Shown: positions 1-11,042, numbered from the stretch's first letter. The stretch: DNA of 64,000 bases from Endozoicomonas montiporae CL-33 (GCF_001583435.1 NZ_CP013251.1:4973215-5037214); one strand, 5' to 3'. Numbers and translations are program-made. The notes: generated by a model not told the origin, from the sequence alone.

Positions 1-780
1 CGTGGTAGGCTGCCAAGCAGTCGCCCGGAGATGCTGCTGGCACTAGCTTTTTGTTAAATCAGTACTACTTTGAATACGAAGCTTACAGTCTGGTGATATG
101 CCTTGGAATTCCACTGAGGACAGTTGATCCAGCTGACGGTTTCCGCACACCTCTAGGCTGACGCTGACATCCCCGAAACTGGATCGGGTGATATAGCGTG
201 TAGTCGAGGCGCACAGCCTTCGAGCTGGTGAACCACTTTGAGGAATTGAACCTCAATCAGTCGAACCAGACGAAGGCTTTCTTAATTTGCAAAGTACTAA
301 TCTGCACGAGTGGAACTACCAGCATGAAATGCAGTCTTAGTATAAGCAGGCAGTATCAGTGTAGAACGTGGCAGGTTGCTTTGCTTCCGCCCGGACATGC
401 CTCTGGTACTGCTTGCTCTTCCCGACTCACTGCTTTGAATATCCGAACACGAAGCTGATCTATCGACAGGTATGTATGCTTTTTCTGAACCCAAATTGCC
501 CCTTTTTTATAGTGGTTCAGTTATTCGTTGAATAACGCTCACTAAACAACGAAACAAGACTCCGTGAAATAGTGGAAGTAAGTTTTTTCCAAGCCATTAT
601 TTTCCCTTTTTTATAGTGGTGTAATTACTCTCAATCAAGAAGAAACATTCTGCCCAAATTACTGCCCGTAAGATTTAACAAAGTCCATTATTCTCATAAT
701 TTATAATATGTTACTGATGTTATGCAGTTCATTAACAGCAACGGGCTTACGTGGCAGCGGCAGTTTGGGGAGGCTTACAA
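1..780. other. Gene-free left edge
   Basis: No supportable gene is visible in these 780 bases. The two short open frames near 228-494 lie opposite each other and have no recognisable motif or ribosome binding site. A 17-base direct repeat (a CCC-T6-ATAGTGGT block) occurs exactly at 500-516 and 604-620. A 7-bp hairpin (GTTATTC/GAATAAC) lies at 520-536. The stretch could be the decayed flank of the restriction island that follows, but no transposase or integrase relic could be identified. Confidence 0.5.
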
Positions 781-2526
781 TCACACGACACCCACACCCA
801 GTTCATTCAGGCTGTCCCTGAATGCCTTCTCTTTGTTTTCCGGTATAACAATCTGCAGCTTTCCTAAGCACTGGCACCACTTCGACAACACTTTATCATT
901 CATAATCAGATCGACGATTTCCTTACTCTTACAAGTCATAATCAGCGCATGGCTCTGAAGTTTGACACCTTCCCGGTTTGCTTCAGCCTGCTTCAGTAAG
1001 CCTTCACAATCTTCCGGTAAAAAAGGCTGGCTCTCTCTGTCGATCAGGAACGTTTTCAACTCTTCAACGCTGCCACCTACCTGTGTGGCTTCCATGATTT
1101 TTTTCCGTGATAACTTCCAGTCAGTTTCTTTGCTTTTCCCGGCGTAAAGCGATAAAAACTGCTGTTCCCAAGGCTCGGGTTTGCTGTCAAAAACAATGCG
1201 TCCCTGACGATGAATGCTCAAGCTGGTTGCTTTTCTTTCAGGGCTCTTTGACTCATAACTATCCGTCAAACCCAATACATAACTTCCCAAAGGGGTCAGC
1301 CTGAAAAAGCGTAATCCATCGTAACGACTGAGGCACTCCATATCACCAAAGTCGTCGTAATACACGCCCTCCTCATTGGGAGCAGCCATCACCACATCCA
1401 CAAGCCCGAGAGTCGCCGCATACTCCACTAAAAAGCAACGCAAATAAAGGGCTTCCAACTGATCCCATGCCGCATTGTAAAACTCACCCCAATCAGAATT
1501 ATAAATGTAGAGATAGTGAGACTCTGTCGTAATTTCGAGTTCGGAACCTGTTAGAAACAGGTATTTGGAGAAATCGCTAAAGTTGATCCACTTTCCCTGA
1601 GGGCAATCCTTCAGATAGCCAATGATATCCTCCCTTCTGTTGACGACATCCGTAAAGTAACGCTTTCCTTTGCCGGTCTGCCCTTTGATGTTATTGATGC
1701 GATTAAACTCATCAAACTTTCGATTACTGACCCATTGATCCCAGATGTCTTTTATATTTTCAGAAAAATGGCTGCTGGTTTTCTTTGCCTGAACCAGTGT
1801 CGCTTTTGATTGCTTGGTGAACTTACTGTTGCCCATCATTCTAAGCCACCCAAAGGAAGCAATATACTGCATACCTTTGGCTTCACGGCAAGACTCATCG
1901 TCGTAATACTCATGAACCTCTTTGGTCACTTTCTTTAATGTTGCCAATGACGCAACACCCGTTTTATCACTGACCTTGATCTGCTTATTCTGAAGCAACA
2001 TCAGCAACGAATGAAATTCCGACTGGGCAACTTGTTCACGCTCAAACACCTGATATCCGTCAGGCAGAGTTTCAGGCAACGTATCGACAGGTAACGCATC
2101 TACCTCCGGCTCATCAATAAACCGCTTCAAAACAGCCTGCAATTCATCAGGAATTTTCACCGAAGAAGAATCGTATCGGTCTACAGAATAAAAAAACACC
2201 GAAAGCGGCTTGGCAATCCCCGGACCGTAATAAAACATTCCATATCGTTCATCATCTTCAGGGAAATCACCATACTTAGCCTCGAAACGCCCCCTCTCAA
2301 CCAGCCCTTTGTAGTTAAACACAGATTCTTTAACAAGCGACTTTTCCAGTTCAGAAAGGTTCTGAAAATAAGGCTTTACAAGAGCCTCATCAGACAACCC
2401 TTCTGCCATAGCTTCCGTCAGCCATGCTTTACGAACCTGCTTTGGCTTCACTCCAAAATACGTTACATAGCATTTTTTAAGCGTTTCGACGGTTTCTGTT
2501 TCCAAGGCTGTTTGCAATGAAGACAT
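781..2526 (-). CDS. Uncharacterised 581-aa protein beside the restriction island
   Basis: This is a long intact frame without signal peptide or membrane segments. The C-terminal third has a winged-helix-like stretch (LTPLGSYVLGL, about residues 415-425). It ends in a small alpha/beta segment (residues about 520-581) that resembles the helicase-associated module found in XPB/Ssl2-like bacterial proteins. That resemblance is from memory and tentative. There are no Walker motifs, so it is not itself a helicase. It is transcribed away from hsdM, with 185 bp between the two starts, so the genes share a divergent promoter region. Its position suggests an accessory or defence role, which is inference only. 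Confidence 0.7.
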   Translation of the reverse strand: MSSLQTALETETVETLKKCYVTYFGVKPKQVRKAWLTEAMAEGLSDEALVKPYFQNLSELEKSLVKESVFNYKGLVERGRFEAKYGDFPEDDERYGMFYYGPGIAKPLSVFFYSVDRYDSSSVKIPDELQAVLKRFIDEPEVDALPVDTLPETLPDGYQVFEREQVAQSEFHSLLMLLQNKQIKVSDKTGVASLATLKKVTKEVHEYYDDESCREAKGMQYIASFGWLRMMGNSKFTKQSKATLVQAKKTSSHFSENIKDIWDQWVSNRKFDEFNRINNIKGQTGKGKRYFTDVVNRREDIIGYLKDCPQGKWINFSDFSKYLFLTGSELEITTESHYLYIYNSDWGEFYNAAWDQLEALYLRCFLVEYAATLGLVDVVMAAPNEEGVYYDDFGDMECLSRYDGLRFFRLTPLGSYVLGLTDSYESKSPERKATSLSIHRQGRIVFDSKPEPWEQQFLSLYAGKSKETDWKLSRKKIMEATQVGGSVEELKTFLIDRESQPFLPEDCEGLLKQAEANREGVKLQSHALIMTCKSKEIVDLIMNDKVLSKWCQCLGKLQIVIPENKEKAFRDSLNELGVGVV

Positions 2527-2711
2527 TCAATACTCCCACTGATTCAGTAATACTGATTCTCTGTACCCAACAGCCGTTGGAGTGTAAACGATTATTCACT
2601 CTCTACCAGCATTCAAACACCACCCCCTTTCCTGTAACCTAGCCCCCAATACCCACATTCAAAGCAGTCCGCACCACCAGCAGCCGGACGCAAGCATTAC
2701 CGGTCACCAAC

Positions 2712-5096
2712 ATGCCAAACACCCAAACCAACCTAGCCGCCTTCATCTGGTCCGTCGCCGACCTCCTGCGGGGCGATTTCAAACAATCCCAATACGGACG
2801 CATCATCCTGCCGTTCACCCTCCTGCGCCGTCTGGAATGTGTACTGGAGCCAACCAAGGAAGCCGTCGTCGCCCAGCACGAAAAAGTAAAAACCATGAAC
2901 CTGCCGGAAGACGGCATGGAAAAAATGCTGCTGCGAGCTTCAAAGTTGTCGTTCTTCAATACCTCCCCCATGAACCTGTCGAAGATGGGTCAGGGTGATA
3001 TCAAAGACAACCTTGAAAACTACGTTCAGTCCTTCTCCCGTGATGCCCGTGAAATCTTTGAACACTTCAAGTTCGATGAATTTGTCGGCATCCTGAACGA
3101 AGCCAACCTGTTGTATAAGGTGGTTCAGAAGTTCACCAACATCGACCTGAGTCCCCAAACGCCCACTAATCCAAAAGGCATCAGCAACCACGACATGGGG
3201 CTTGTATTTGAAGAACTGATCCGCCGCTTTGCCGAATCCTCCAACGAAACCGCCGGTGAACACTTTACCCCACGGGATATTGTCGAACTCACCACCTCGC
3301 TGGTGTTTATGGAAGACGACGATGCCCTGAACAAAGAAGGCATTATCCGCACCATCTACGACCCCACCGCTGGCACAGGCGGCTTTCTGTCGTCCGGTAT
3401 AGAATATGTGTACGAACACAACAAAGACGCAGTAATTCGAGCCTTTGGCCAGGAACTGAACCCGGAATCCTACGCCATCTGTAAAGCCGATATGCTGATC
3501 AAGGGGCAGGATGTCAGCCGCATCAAACTGGGCAACACTCTGTCGAACGATCACCTCGGCGGCGACCGGTTTGACTACATGCTGTCTAACCCGCCGTTCG
3601 GGGTGGACTGGAAGAAGATCGAAGGCACCATTAAAGATGAACACACCCTCAAAGGTTACGACGGTCGCTTCGGTCCCGGCCTGCCAAGAGTGTCCGACGG
3701 TTCGCTGCTGTTCCTGATGCACCTGATCAGCAAATTCCGTGATGTCACTCCTGATAATCAAAACCCCAGCCGCATCGGCATTATCCTCAACGGCTCGCCG
3801 CTGTTTACCGGCAGTGCAGGCAGTGGTGAAAGCGAGATTCGCCGTTATATTCTCGAATCCGATCTGCTCGAAGCCATTGTCGCCCTGCCCACGGATATGT
3901 TTTACAACACCGGCATCGCCACCTATGTGTGGGTGTTGACCAATAAAAAGTCCGACGAGCGCAAAGGCAAGGTGCAATTGATTAACGGCGTGAACCTGTG
4001 CGGCAAGATGCGTAAGTCCCTTGGCTCCAAGCGCAATATTATGAGCAAGGAAGACCGGGCGATGATTACCCGTTGCTTTGGCGAATTTACTGCGACCGCT
4101 ACGGATTACCCTGAAGGGCATAAAGGCGGAAGTGCTGGCAATGCAGGAGCAATTGCCAGTGAAGCATCGGAAGACAACTTCGCATCCAAAATCTTCGACA
4201 GCCATGAATTCGGCTACCGTCGTATTACCGTGGAACGTCCACTGCGCTTATCGGTGGATATAACGATTGAAGCATTGCGATCACTGAAATTTGCACCTAA
4301 GCCATACAACAATGTCATGCGGTGGATGTACCATGAATTTCGCACCAACTTTGACGCCATTTTTGATCAGGGGTATGAAGACAGCAGCCCGGCAAAGTTA
4401 GATGCCTTGTGGCAAGACAACGAAGAAGTTATTCGCAGCAAAATCAAAAAAGAGTTTAAAGAACTAAAAGAAAAACAGATCAAAGAAGTCCTGAGTCATA
4501 AAATTTGGATTTTCCATCATTTTCTAGCTGTCAAAGGGGCGATGATTGCAGGAAATCTGGAACAACTTCAATGGAATGACTTCAACGAGTTTGATGCAAC
4601 ACTGAAAGACCTGCTCAAAGGGTTTGGCATGAAGCTGGATGCCAAGGAGCGTAAGCAGTTTCTTGATGCCGTTACATTGAAAAACCCCGAAGCCGAGCCC
4701 GTCATCAAAAAGATACTGAAGGAAGAAGCCCAGCCACTGTACGGCGCATTCGAATACTCTGGCTCTGTCAAAGAATATCAGGGCAAAGTCGTCGAATTCC
4801 AGACCGATGGCGACCTGCGGGACAACGAGAACATTCCCCTTGATCCGTCCGTGACCACCCGTGAACTGATCGAAACCTGCTTCAACCGTGAAGTGGCTCC
4901 CCATGTACCCGATGCCTGGATCAATGCCGACAAGTGCGATGCCCGGGATGGCGAGATGGGTATTGTGGGTTACGAGATTCCCTTTAACCGACACTTCTAT
5001 GTGTACCAGCCGCCCCGTGCGCTGGAAGCCATTGATGCCGATCTGGATGCGGTGAGTGCTAGAATCATGAACCTGTTGAAAGAGGTTCATTCATGA
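2712..5096 (+). CDS. hsdM: Type I restriction-modification system, DNA methyltransferase subunit HsdM
   Basis: This is the N6-adenine DNA methyltransferase subunit, which works with HsdS to modify the recognition sequence. The N-terminal HsdM_N-like helical domain covers about residues 5-150. It is followed by the SAM-binding motif I ([10 protein letters not shown], about 217-226) and the catalytic motif IV NPPFG (about 293-297). At 794 aa it is longer than classical HsdM (about 500 aa). The extra C-terminal part is rich in charged helices and is typical of a subfamily found with DUF1016 genes. No strong Shine-Dalgarno sequence precedes the ATG, so the start is less certain than the gene. Its stop overlaps the next start by four bases, indicating translational coupling. 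All key residues look intact. Confidence 0.93.
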   Translation: MPNTQTNLAAFIWSVADLLRGDFKQSQYGRIILPFTLLRRLECVLEPTKEAVVAQHEKVKTMNLPEDGMEKMLLRASKLSFFNTSPMNLSKMGQGDIKDNLENYVQSFSRDAREIFEHFKFDEFVGILNEANLLYKVVQKFTNIDLSPQTPTNPKGISNHDMGLVFEELIRRFAESSNETAGEHFTPRDIVELTTSLVFMEDDDALNKEGIIRTIYDPTAGTGGFLSSGIEYVYEHNKDAVIRAFGQELNPESYAICKADMLIKGQDVSRIKLGNTLSNDHLGGDRFDYMLSNPPFGVDWKKIEGTIKDEHTLKGYDGRFGPGLPRVSDGSLLFLMHLISKFRDVTPDNQNPSRIGIILNGSPLFTGSAGSGESEIRRYILESDLLEAIVALPTDMFYNTGIATYVWVLTNKKSDERKGKVQLINGVNLCGKMRKSLGSKRNIMSKEDRAMITRCFGEFTATATDYPEGHKGGSAGNAGAIASEASEDNFASKIFDSHEFGYRRITVERPLRLSVDITIEALRSLKFAPKPYNNVMRWMYHEFRTNFDAIFDQGYEDSSPAKLDALWQDNEEVIRSKIKKEFKELKEKQIKEVLSHKIWIFHHFLAVKGAMIAGNLEQLQWNDFNEFDATLKDLLKGFGMKLDAKERKQFLDAVTLKNPEAEPVIKKILKEEAQPLYGAFEYSGSVKEYQGKVVEFQTDGDLRDNENIPLDPSVTTRELIETCFNREVAPHVPDAWINADKCDARDGEMGIVGYEIPFNRHFYVYQPPRALEAIDADLDAVSARIMNLLKEVHS

Positions 5097-6145
5097 GCAA
5101 GCCAAAAAACAACATTAACCTGAGCCTGAATAACGAATACAAAAGCTGGCTGAAAAACCTTAAACAGAAAGTGCTGTCAACTCAACTCAAAGCAGCCGTT
5201 CAGGTGAACTCTACCCTGCTGAATTTTTACTGGGAACTGGGAGAAGACATTGTTCGGCGGCAGGCTCAAGCAAATTGGGGGGATGGTTTTTTAAAGCAGC
5301 TTAATAAGGATTTAAGCAGCGAATTCCCTGATATTAAAGGCTTTTCCCTCAGCAACATCAAATACATCCGTCAGTGGCACCTGTTCTACCGAGATGAGGT
5401 TGAAAAAAGCCAACAGCTTGTTGGCCAATTAACGTCGATTCCCTGGGGACATAACCTGAAGATAATCAGCAAGTGCCAAACAACGGCTGAAGCTCTGTAT
5501 TACGTGGGCAAAACCATAGAACATGGCTGGAGCCGAAACGTCCTAACTCACCAGATTGAAAATGGACTCTGGCAGCGGAAGGGGCAAGCGCCCAACAACT
5601 TCAATGCAACGCTGCCTGCCGTCCAGTCCGACCTTGCACAGCAAACCCTGAAAGACCCCTATATGTTTGACTTTCTTGCCCTCACTGATAACTACACAGA
5701 GCGAGAGCTGGAACAGGGATTGATTAAGCATATCACTCAGTTTCTGCTGGAACTGGGATCAGGTTTTGCCTACATGGGCAAGCAGTTTCATATACAAGTA
5801 GGACAACGGGATTTTTATATCGATCTGCTGTTTTACCATACTCATCTTCATTGCCATGTAGTGATTGACTTAAAGGCTGTGGACTTTGAACCGGAGCACG
5901 CAGGTAAGCTGAACTTCTACATTAAAGCCGTAGACGAACAACTACGAAAAGAAGGGGATGCGCCCACTATCGGCATTCTGCTGTGCAAGAACAAGGACAA
6001 ACTCGTGGCGGAATACGCCCTCAGTGATATTCAAAAGCCTATTGGTGTTTCGGAATACCAACTGACCGAATCACTGCCGGAAAATCTGCAATCGCAACTG
6101 CCCAGCATTGAAGAAATTGAACAGGGACTGGGAGGTGAGTGGTGA
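5093..6145 (+). CDS. DUF1016/YhcG-family PD-(D/E)XK nuclease, copy 1
   Basis: The N-terminal half (about residues 15-170) is the helical DUF1016 domain, with the family pattern around [13 protein letters not shown] and [16 protein letters not shown]. The C-terminal half carries the nuclease core: DFYIDLLFY near residue 240, followed by [10 protein letters not shown], which supplies the acidic and lysine residues of the PD-(D/E)XK fold. Family members often sit inside type I restriction loci, where their exact role is unsettled. Here the gene lies between hsdM and hsdS. It overlaps hsdM by four bases and hsdS by seven, so it is co-translated with the methylase complex. It is a distant paralogue of the gene at 7488-8534. 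Confidence 0.88.
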   Translation: MSKPKNNINLSLNNEYKSWLKNLKQKVLSTQLKAAVQVNSTLLNFYWELGEDIVRRQAQANWGDGFLKQLNKDLSSEFPDIKGFSLSNIKYIRQWHLFYRDEVEKSQQLVGQLTSIPWGHNLKIISKCQTTAEALYYVGKTIEHGWSRNVLTHQIENGLWQRKGQAPNNFNATLPAVQSDLAQQTLKDPYMFDFLALTDNYTERELEQGLIKHITQFLLELGSGFAYMGKQFHIQVGQRDFYIDLLFYHTHLHCHVVIDLKAVDFEPEHAGKLNFYIKAVDEQLRKEGDAPTIGILLCKNKDKLVAEYALSDIQKPIGVSEYQLTESLPENLQSQLPSIEEIEQGLGGEW

Positions 6146-7491
6146 ATCGAGTTGTGAGTGAGAGCAGGTACAATGCCTATCCGGAATATAAGGAATCTGG
6201 GGTTGATGATTTCCCACAAATTCCATTGCATTGGGTTGTGGGTCGTGTGAAATTTGTTACTGATAATTTGGATAAATTCCGAATACCTTTAAGCTCTGAA
6301 GAACGTGGAAAAAGGCAGGGCAAATATCCTTATTACGGTGCCTCTGGAGTCATTGATTATGTTGATGATTATATTTTTGAGGGCGAAACCATCTTGTATG
6401 GTGAGGATGGGGCAAACCTTCTTGCACGCTCAACACCGTTAGCATTTCTAGCTGACGGAAAATATTGGGTGAATAACCACGCTCATATATTAAAAGCGAA
6501 AGACCGAATAAATCGCTATTGGGCAAGGTCTTTGAACAATATTGATATTGCTCCTCTCGTAAGTGGATCAGCACAACCAAAACTGACGGCTGAAGCGTTG
6601 GGAAATTTGCCTGTGGTTTATCCACCAACTGAATCAGAACGGATTAAAATTACCAACTTCCTCGACCACGAAACCGCCAAAATCGACACCCTGATCGAAG
6701 AGCAGCAATCCCTGATCCGGTTGTTGAAAGAAAAACGACAGGCGTTGATCAGTCATGCCGTCACCAAAGGGCTGAACCCAAATGCACCGATGAAGGATTC
6801 CGGTGTGGAGTGGCTTGGGGAAGTGCCGGAGCATTGGAGGGTCACTAAGCTTGGTCAATTGGCATTCATGCAGGAAGGACCTGGATTAAGAACATGGCAA
6901 TTCAAAGATGATGGCACAAGAGTAATCTGCGTCACGAATATTACGGAAGATGGGATTAATTTTTCCAAGTTAGAAAAGTTCATCTCAACAGATGAATATA
7001 AAGAAAGTTATCAACACTTTACTGTGAATAAAGGCGACATATTGCTCTCAAGCTCTGGTAATTCATGGGGAAAGGTTGCGACGTATGAAGGTAGTGAAAA
7101 AGTCATACTCAATACAAGTACGATTCGCTTAAACGAATTGCAGCATAAGCCATTGGTGCTGGACTACATACAGCTCTTTTTGCAATCAGAAGCTTGCCGA
7201 GAACAATTAGGCGTAGCTATGACGGGTTCATGCCAGCCCAACTTTGGTCCTACTCACCTTAAAGAAGCAAAAACACCAATCCCTCCAGAAGATGAACAGG
7301 TTGAAATTAGTCGCTTTATTGCAGCTCAAAAACAACAGTTCAACCAACCAATAGAAGCATGTGAGCAAGCTGTAGAGTTTATGCAAGAACGCCGCACCGC
7401 CCTGATCTCCGCCGCCGTCACCGGCAAAATCGACGTCCGTGACTGGCAACCAGCAAAACAAAAAGAACACCCCGCAGAGGCCACCGCATGA
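6139..7491 (+). CDS. hsdS: Type I restriction-modification system, specificity subunit HsdS
   Basis: HsdS recognises the bipartite DNA target and docks HsdM (and HsdR). The 450-aa product has the usual two target-recognition domains, about residues 10-165 and 235-395. Each is followed by a conserved coiled helix: FLDHETAKIDTLIEEQQSLI after the first, and a helix ending RRTALISAAVTGKIDVRDW after the second. Between the halves lies the family linker with SGVEWLGEVPEHW; the first half carries the matching SGVDDFPQIPLHW near its start. Both recognition domains appear complete, so the methylase should retain specificity. The gene overlaps the upstream DUF1016 gene by seven bases and the downstream one by four. 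Confidence 0.92.
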   Translation: MVNRVVSESRYNAYPEYKESGVDDFPQIPLHWVVGRVKFVTDNLDKFRIPLSSEERGKRQGKYPYYGASGVIDYVDDYIFEGETILYGEDGANLLARSTPLAFLADGKYWVNNHAHILKAKDRINRYWARSLNNIDIAPLVSGSAQPKLTAEALGNLPVVYPPTESERIKITNFLDHETAKIDTLIEEQQSLIRLLKEKRQALISHAVTKGLNPNAPMKDSGVEWLGEVPEHWRVTKLGQLAFMQEGPGLRTWQFKDDGTRVICVTNITEDGINFSKLEKFISTDEYKESYQHFTVNKGDILLSSSGNSWGKVATYEGSEKVILNTSTIRLNELQHKPLVLDYIQLFLQSEACREQLGVAMTGSCQPNFGPTHLKEAKTPIPPEDEQVEISRFIAAQKQQFNQPIEACEQAVEFMQERRTALISAAVTGKIDVRDWQPAKQKEHPAEATA

Positions 7492-8534
7492 GCAAAACAC
7501 CCGATTCATCGAAACAGCCAGACAACCTGTTCGGCGAAATCAAAGACCTGATTCGGTCCGCCAAACAGCGTGCTGCCGTGGCAATCAATGCCGAGCTGAC
7601 CCTGCTTTACTGGCAGGTGGGGCAACGTATCAACGTTGAAGTACTGAAAGGCGAGCGAGCCGATTATGGCAAGCAAATTATCACCGATCTGGCTAAAAAG
7701 CTGACAGCGACTTTTGGCAGGGGCTGGAGCAACAAACAGCTCCATCATTGCCTCCGCTTTGCGGAGACTTTTGCCGACCTTGAGATTGTCTCCGCAGTGC
7801 GGAGACAATTGAGCTGGACCCATATTAAAGCACTGATCTACATCGAAGATAACTTGAAAAGGGAATTCTATTACCTGATGGCTGCCCAAGAAGGCTGGTC
7901 AACCCGAACCCTGCAAAATCGCATGGGCAGTTTGATGTACGAGCGCACAATGCTGTCCAGAAAGCCGGAAACAACCATAGAACACGATCTGAACCAATTG
8001 CGGGAAAAAGGCAAAATCAATGAAAGCTTTGTACTGAAGGAGCCTTATCTGCTTGACTTCCTCGATTTAAATGACACCTTTTTGGAAAAAGACCTTGAAG
8101 ACGCCATCCTGCGGGAAATGCAACAATTCTTGCTGGAAATGGGTATGGGATTTACTTTTGTTGCCCGCCAGCACCGAGTGCTGATTGATGATGACGACTT
8201 CTATATTGATCTGCTCTTCTATAACAGAGACCTTAACCGCTTGGTGGCTATTGAGCTGAAAAAAGATAATTTTAAGGCCGAATACAAAGGTCAGATGGAG
8301 CTGTATCTGCGTTGGCTTGATAAATACGATCGACGACCCGGCGAAGAATCGCCTATTGGCATCATACTTTGTGCAGGAAAAAAGCAAGAACAAATTGAGT
8401 TATTGGGACTGCATGACAGTGATATCCATATTGCAGACTACCTCACCAAGATGCCATCCAAAGCGCTATTGGAAGAACGCTTCCAACAAGCCGTTCACAA
8501 CGCCCGAAAACGCATTGACAATAAAACCAAGTAA
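7488..8534 (+). CDS. DUF1016/YhcG-family PD-(D/E)XK nuclease, copy 2
   Basis: This is a second DUF1016-type protein of 348 aa. The helical N-terminal domain includes LLYWQVGQRIN and GWSNKQLHHCLRFAE. The C-terminal nuclease core shows [10 protein letters not shown] near residue 235, followed by RLVAIELKKDNF, giving the D...ExK signature. It diverges clearly from copy 1 and belongs to the subgroup with the QLSWTHIKALIYI motif. It starts inside the end of hsdS (ATGA overlap) and ends 131 bp before the hsdR remnant. A 23-base near-perfect palindrome lies within the reading frame at 7787-7809 and recurs just after the stop. With hsdR broken, this and copy 1 are the only apparently intact nuclease genes of the locus apart from the DnaQ-like gene. 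Confidence 0.88.
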   Translation: MSKTPDSSKQPDNLFGEIKDLIRSAKQRAAVAINAELTLLYWQVGQRINVEVLKGERADYGKQIITDLAKKLTATFGRGWSNKQLHHCLRFAETFADLEIVSAVRRQLSWTHIKALIYIEDNLKREFYYLMAAQEGWSTRTLQNRMGSLMYERTMLSRKPETTIEHDLNQLREKGKINESFVLKEPYLLDFLDLNDTFLEKDLEDAILREMQQFLLEMGMGFTFVARQHRVLIDDDDFYIDLLFYNRDLNRLVAIELKKDNFKAEYKGQMELYLRWLDKYDRRPGEESPIGIILCAGKKQEQIELLGLHDSDIHIADYLTKMPSKALLEERFQQAVHNARKRIDNKTK

Positions 8535-8544
8535 CAGACTCCTT

Positions 8545-8574
8545 GAATTGTCTCCGCACTGTGGAGACAAATTC
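8545..8574. repeat. Palindrome copy downstream of the second DUF1016 gene
   Basis: An imperfect palindrome centred near 8560 (TTGTCTCCGCACTGTGGAGACAA core) nearly matches the one inside the preceding coding region at 7787-7809 (TTGTCTCCGCAGTGCGGAGACAA). It could act as a transcript hairpin between the DUF1016 gene and the hsdR remnant. There is no T-tract, so it is not a standard terminator. Confidence 0.5.
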
Positions 8575-8665
8575 AGCAAACCGTGACTACACAACCGGAA
8601 AAGTCCCAATTTGATACCGATCAGTTCCATTTAAGGACTGATTCACCAACATTGAAGTAAATGCT

Positions 8666-11039
8666 ATGGACAGTACCACCGAATCCATCTTTCAAAACGA
8701 CATGATCGCCCGCCTGCAAGCCAAAGGCTGGTTGCTCGGCAGTGGCGACCAGTACGACCGGGAAACGGCGTTGTATACCCGCGATGTACTGGATTTTGTG
8801 AAGAACACCCAGCCGAAGGAATGGCAGAAATTCTGCAAAAGTTTTCCGGTGGATTCGGCGACCGAACCGTGCTGGACGACCAGCTTCAGGACACCATCTA
8901 CCAGTTTGAATACGCCGACGGTGTGGTGGGGCGCATCAACAATAAAGAAGGCGACGGCTCCAAGTCGGAGAAGCTGGCATCGGCTCTGGAAAGCGCACAG
9001 CCGATTATTATCGTCACCATTCAAACCTTCCCCTTATGTGCTGGCCGCCATCGAAAACAGCACCAGCCTGAAAGAACGGCGTTACGCTGTGATTGCCGAC
9101 GAAGCCCATTCATCACAAACCGGCTCCACCGCCCGTAAATTGAAAGAAGTGTTGATGGTGGATGCTTCGGATAAGAGTGCGGAAGACGGGGATGAAGATA
9201 AACCGCTGTCGTCTGAAGATGTGCTGGATGCGGCTCTTTCCCGAACGAGTGCCGCTCGCAAAGGCAGCAGCAACCTGAACTACTATGCATTCACGGCAAC
9301 ACCCAAAGAGAAGACACTACAACTGTTTGGTCGTCTGCCCAACCCGAATGAACCCGCCTCCGACAAAAATCTTCCGGAAGCGTTTCATGTGTACTCCATG
9401 CGTCAGGCCATTGAGGAAGGGGTTCATTCTCGATGTGCTGAAAAACTACACCAACTACAAAGTGGCGTATCAACTGGCACAGAAGATCGAAGCCGCCGAC
9501 GAAGAGGTAGACAGCAAGAAAGCCAAAGTAAAACTGAACCGCTGGGTGCGGCTCCACGAGCACAATATTTCCCAGAAGGTCCGGGTCATCGTCGAGCACT
9601 TTAAAGAGCACGTGATGGGGCTGCTGGGCGGTCAGGCGAAGGCGATGGTAGTCACCAGTTCCCGCAAGGAAGCGGTGCGTTACAAGTTGGCGTTTGATAA
9701 ATATCTCAGCGAACACACTTCTCATAAAAAAGAGAGTTCTATCGCTGTGATGATTGCCTTTTCCGGTGAAGTGGAATTTCACAAAAATGATCCAGACAGT
9801 CTCGCACTGCTAGACCAGACGTTTACCGAGAAGGGCATGAACCCGAACCTGAAAGGTCGGGATATGCGAAAAGCCTTCGACACCGATGACTACCAGATTA
9901 TGCTGGTCGCCAACAAATTCCAGACCGGCTTTGACCAGCCCAAACTCTGCGCCATGTATGTGGACAAACCGTTGGGCGGTGTTGAATGTGTGCAAACCCT
10001 CTCCCGCCTGAACCGACAGTACCCCGGCAAGGCGGAGTGCGGCACCTTTGTGCTGGACTTCGTGAATGAGCCGGAAGAAATACTTGAGGCGTTCCAGCCG
10101 TACTACCAGACCGCAGAACTGGCGGATGTATCCGACCCCGACAAGGTGTTTGACCTGTACGAAAAACTCCGTGCCAGCGGTATCTTCACCTGGAACGAAG
10201 TAGAGCGTTTCTGCGAAGCCTTCCTTGCCAAGAGCAAAAGTAATGCGGCAGTGAGCAATATCGTTAAGCCTGCGGTCAATCGCTGGCAGACACGCTACAG
10301 TTCCGCCATTGCCGCCTATGTTCAGGCAAAGGAAATGTTCGAGCGCACCAAGAAGACAAAGGATGCAGTGCTGATTGCCAATGCCGAGAACAGCTTCAAA
10401 GAGTGCAAGCAGGAAAAAGACCGGCTGGAAATCTTCAAGAAGGATTTAGGCACGTTTACCCGCTTCTACGAGTTCATGTCCCAGATTGTGGACTACGATG
10501 ATCGGGAGCTGGAAAAACTCAGTCTGTTCGCTCGTTATCTGCGTCCCTTGTTACGGGAAGGGCTGCGGGAAAAGGTCATCGAAGAAGACGACATTGATCT
10601 GGATAACGTGGTGATGAGCCATTATCGGTTGTCGAAGATTCGTCAGCAGGACATTGAACTGAAGGAAGACGCTGAAGGCTATGAACTGGAACCCGGCGAT
10701 GGTGGCGGCACAGCCAAACCGAAGGACAAGAAGGAAGAGTTCCTGTCGCAGATTGTCGCACGGTTGAATCAGCTGTTTATCACCGACGAGTTGAGTGATG
10801 GCGATCTGATCAACTACGCCTATACGGTGCGAGACAAGCTCACCGAGAACGACACCGTAATGAAGCAGATCGAAAACAACACAGCGGAACAGGCTCTGCT
10901 GGGCGACTTCCCGCAGGCGATTGACGATGCGGTCATGGACAGTAATGAAGCACATCAGGAAATGATGATGCAGTACCTCTCTAACCCGGAAGTGGCAAGA
11001 GGGTTTGCACGGGTTGTGTTTGATATGTTGAAAGGGTGA
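8666..11039 (+). pseudogene. hsdR: Type I restriction enzyme HsdR, inactivated by deletion and two frameshifts
   Basis: The sequence encodes a recognisable HsdR motor subunit, but in pieces. It opens normally (MDSTTESIFQNDMIARLQAK) and reads to TQPKEWQKFCK near 8840. It then jumps within about 20 bases, and into another frame, to DRTVLDDQLQDTIYQF, which in the family lies roughly 290 codons further on. The PD-(D/E)XK nuclease domain and Walker A of the translocase are therefore missing. Two single-base insertions follow. One extra C near 9032-9036 shifts the frame at TIQTFP/YVLAAIENS. One extra G near 9417-9421 shifts it at RQAIEEG/FILDVLKNY. The remainder to 11039 (helicase domain 2 and C-terminal domain) is intact. 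About 790 codons remain. The homopolymer indels might be sequencing errors; the deletion cannot be explained that way. No cutting activity is expected. Confidence 0.9.
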
Positions 11040-11042
11040 TGT

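Noticed and set aside
228..494. Two short opposite-strand open frames at the left edge
   Set aside because: No ribosome site, no motif, unusual composition, and they overlap each other; treated as non-coding.
2940..4205. 421-codon open frame opposite hsdM
   Set aside because: hsdM on the plus strand has clear methylase motifs across this range; the antisense frame is a by-product of its codon usage.
8666..9604. Intact 312-aa protein starting at 8666
   Set aside because: Its middle and end switch away from the HsdR reading frame; the conserved sequence continues in other frames, showing a broken hsdR rather than a separate gene.
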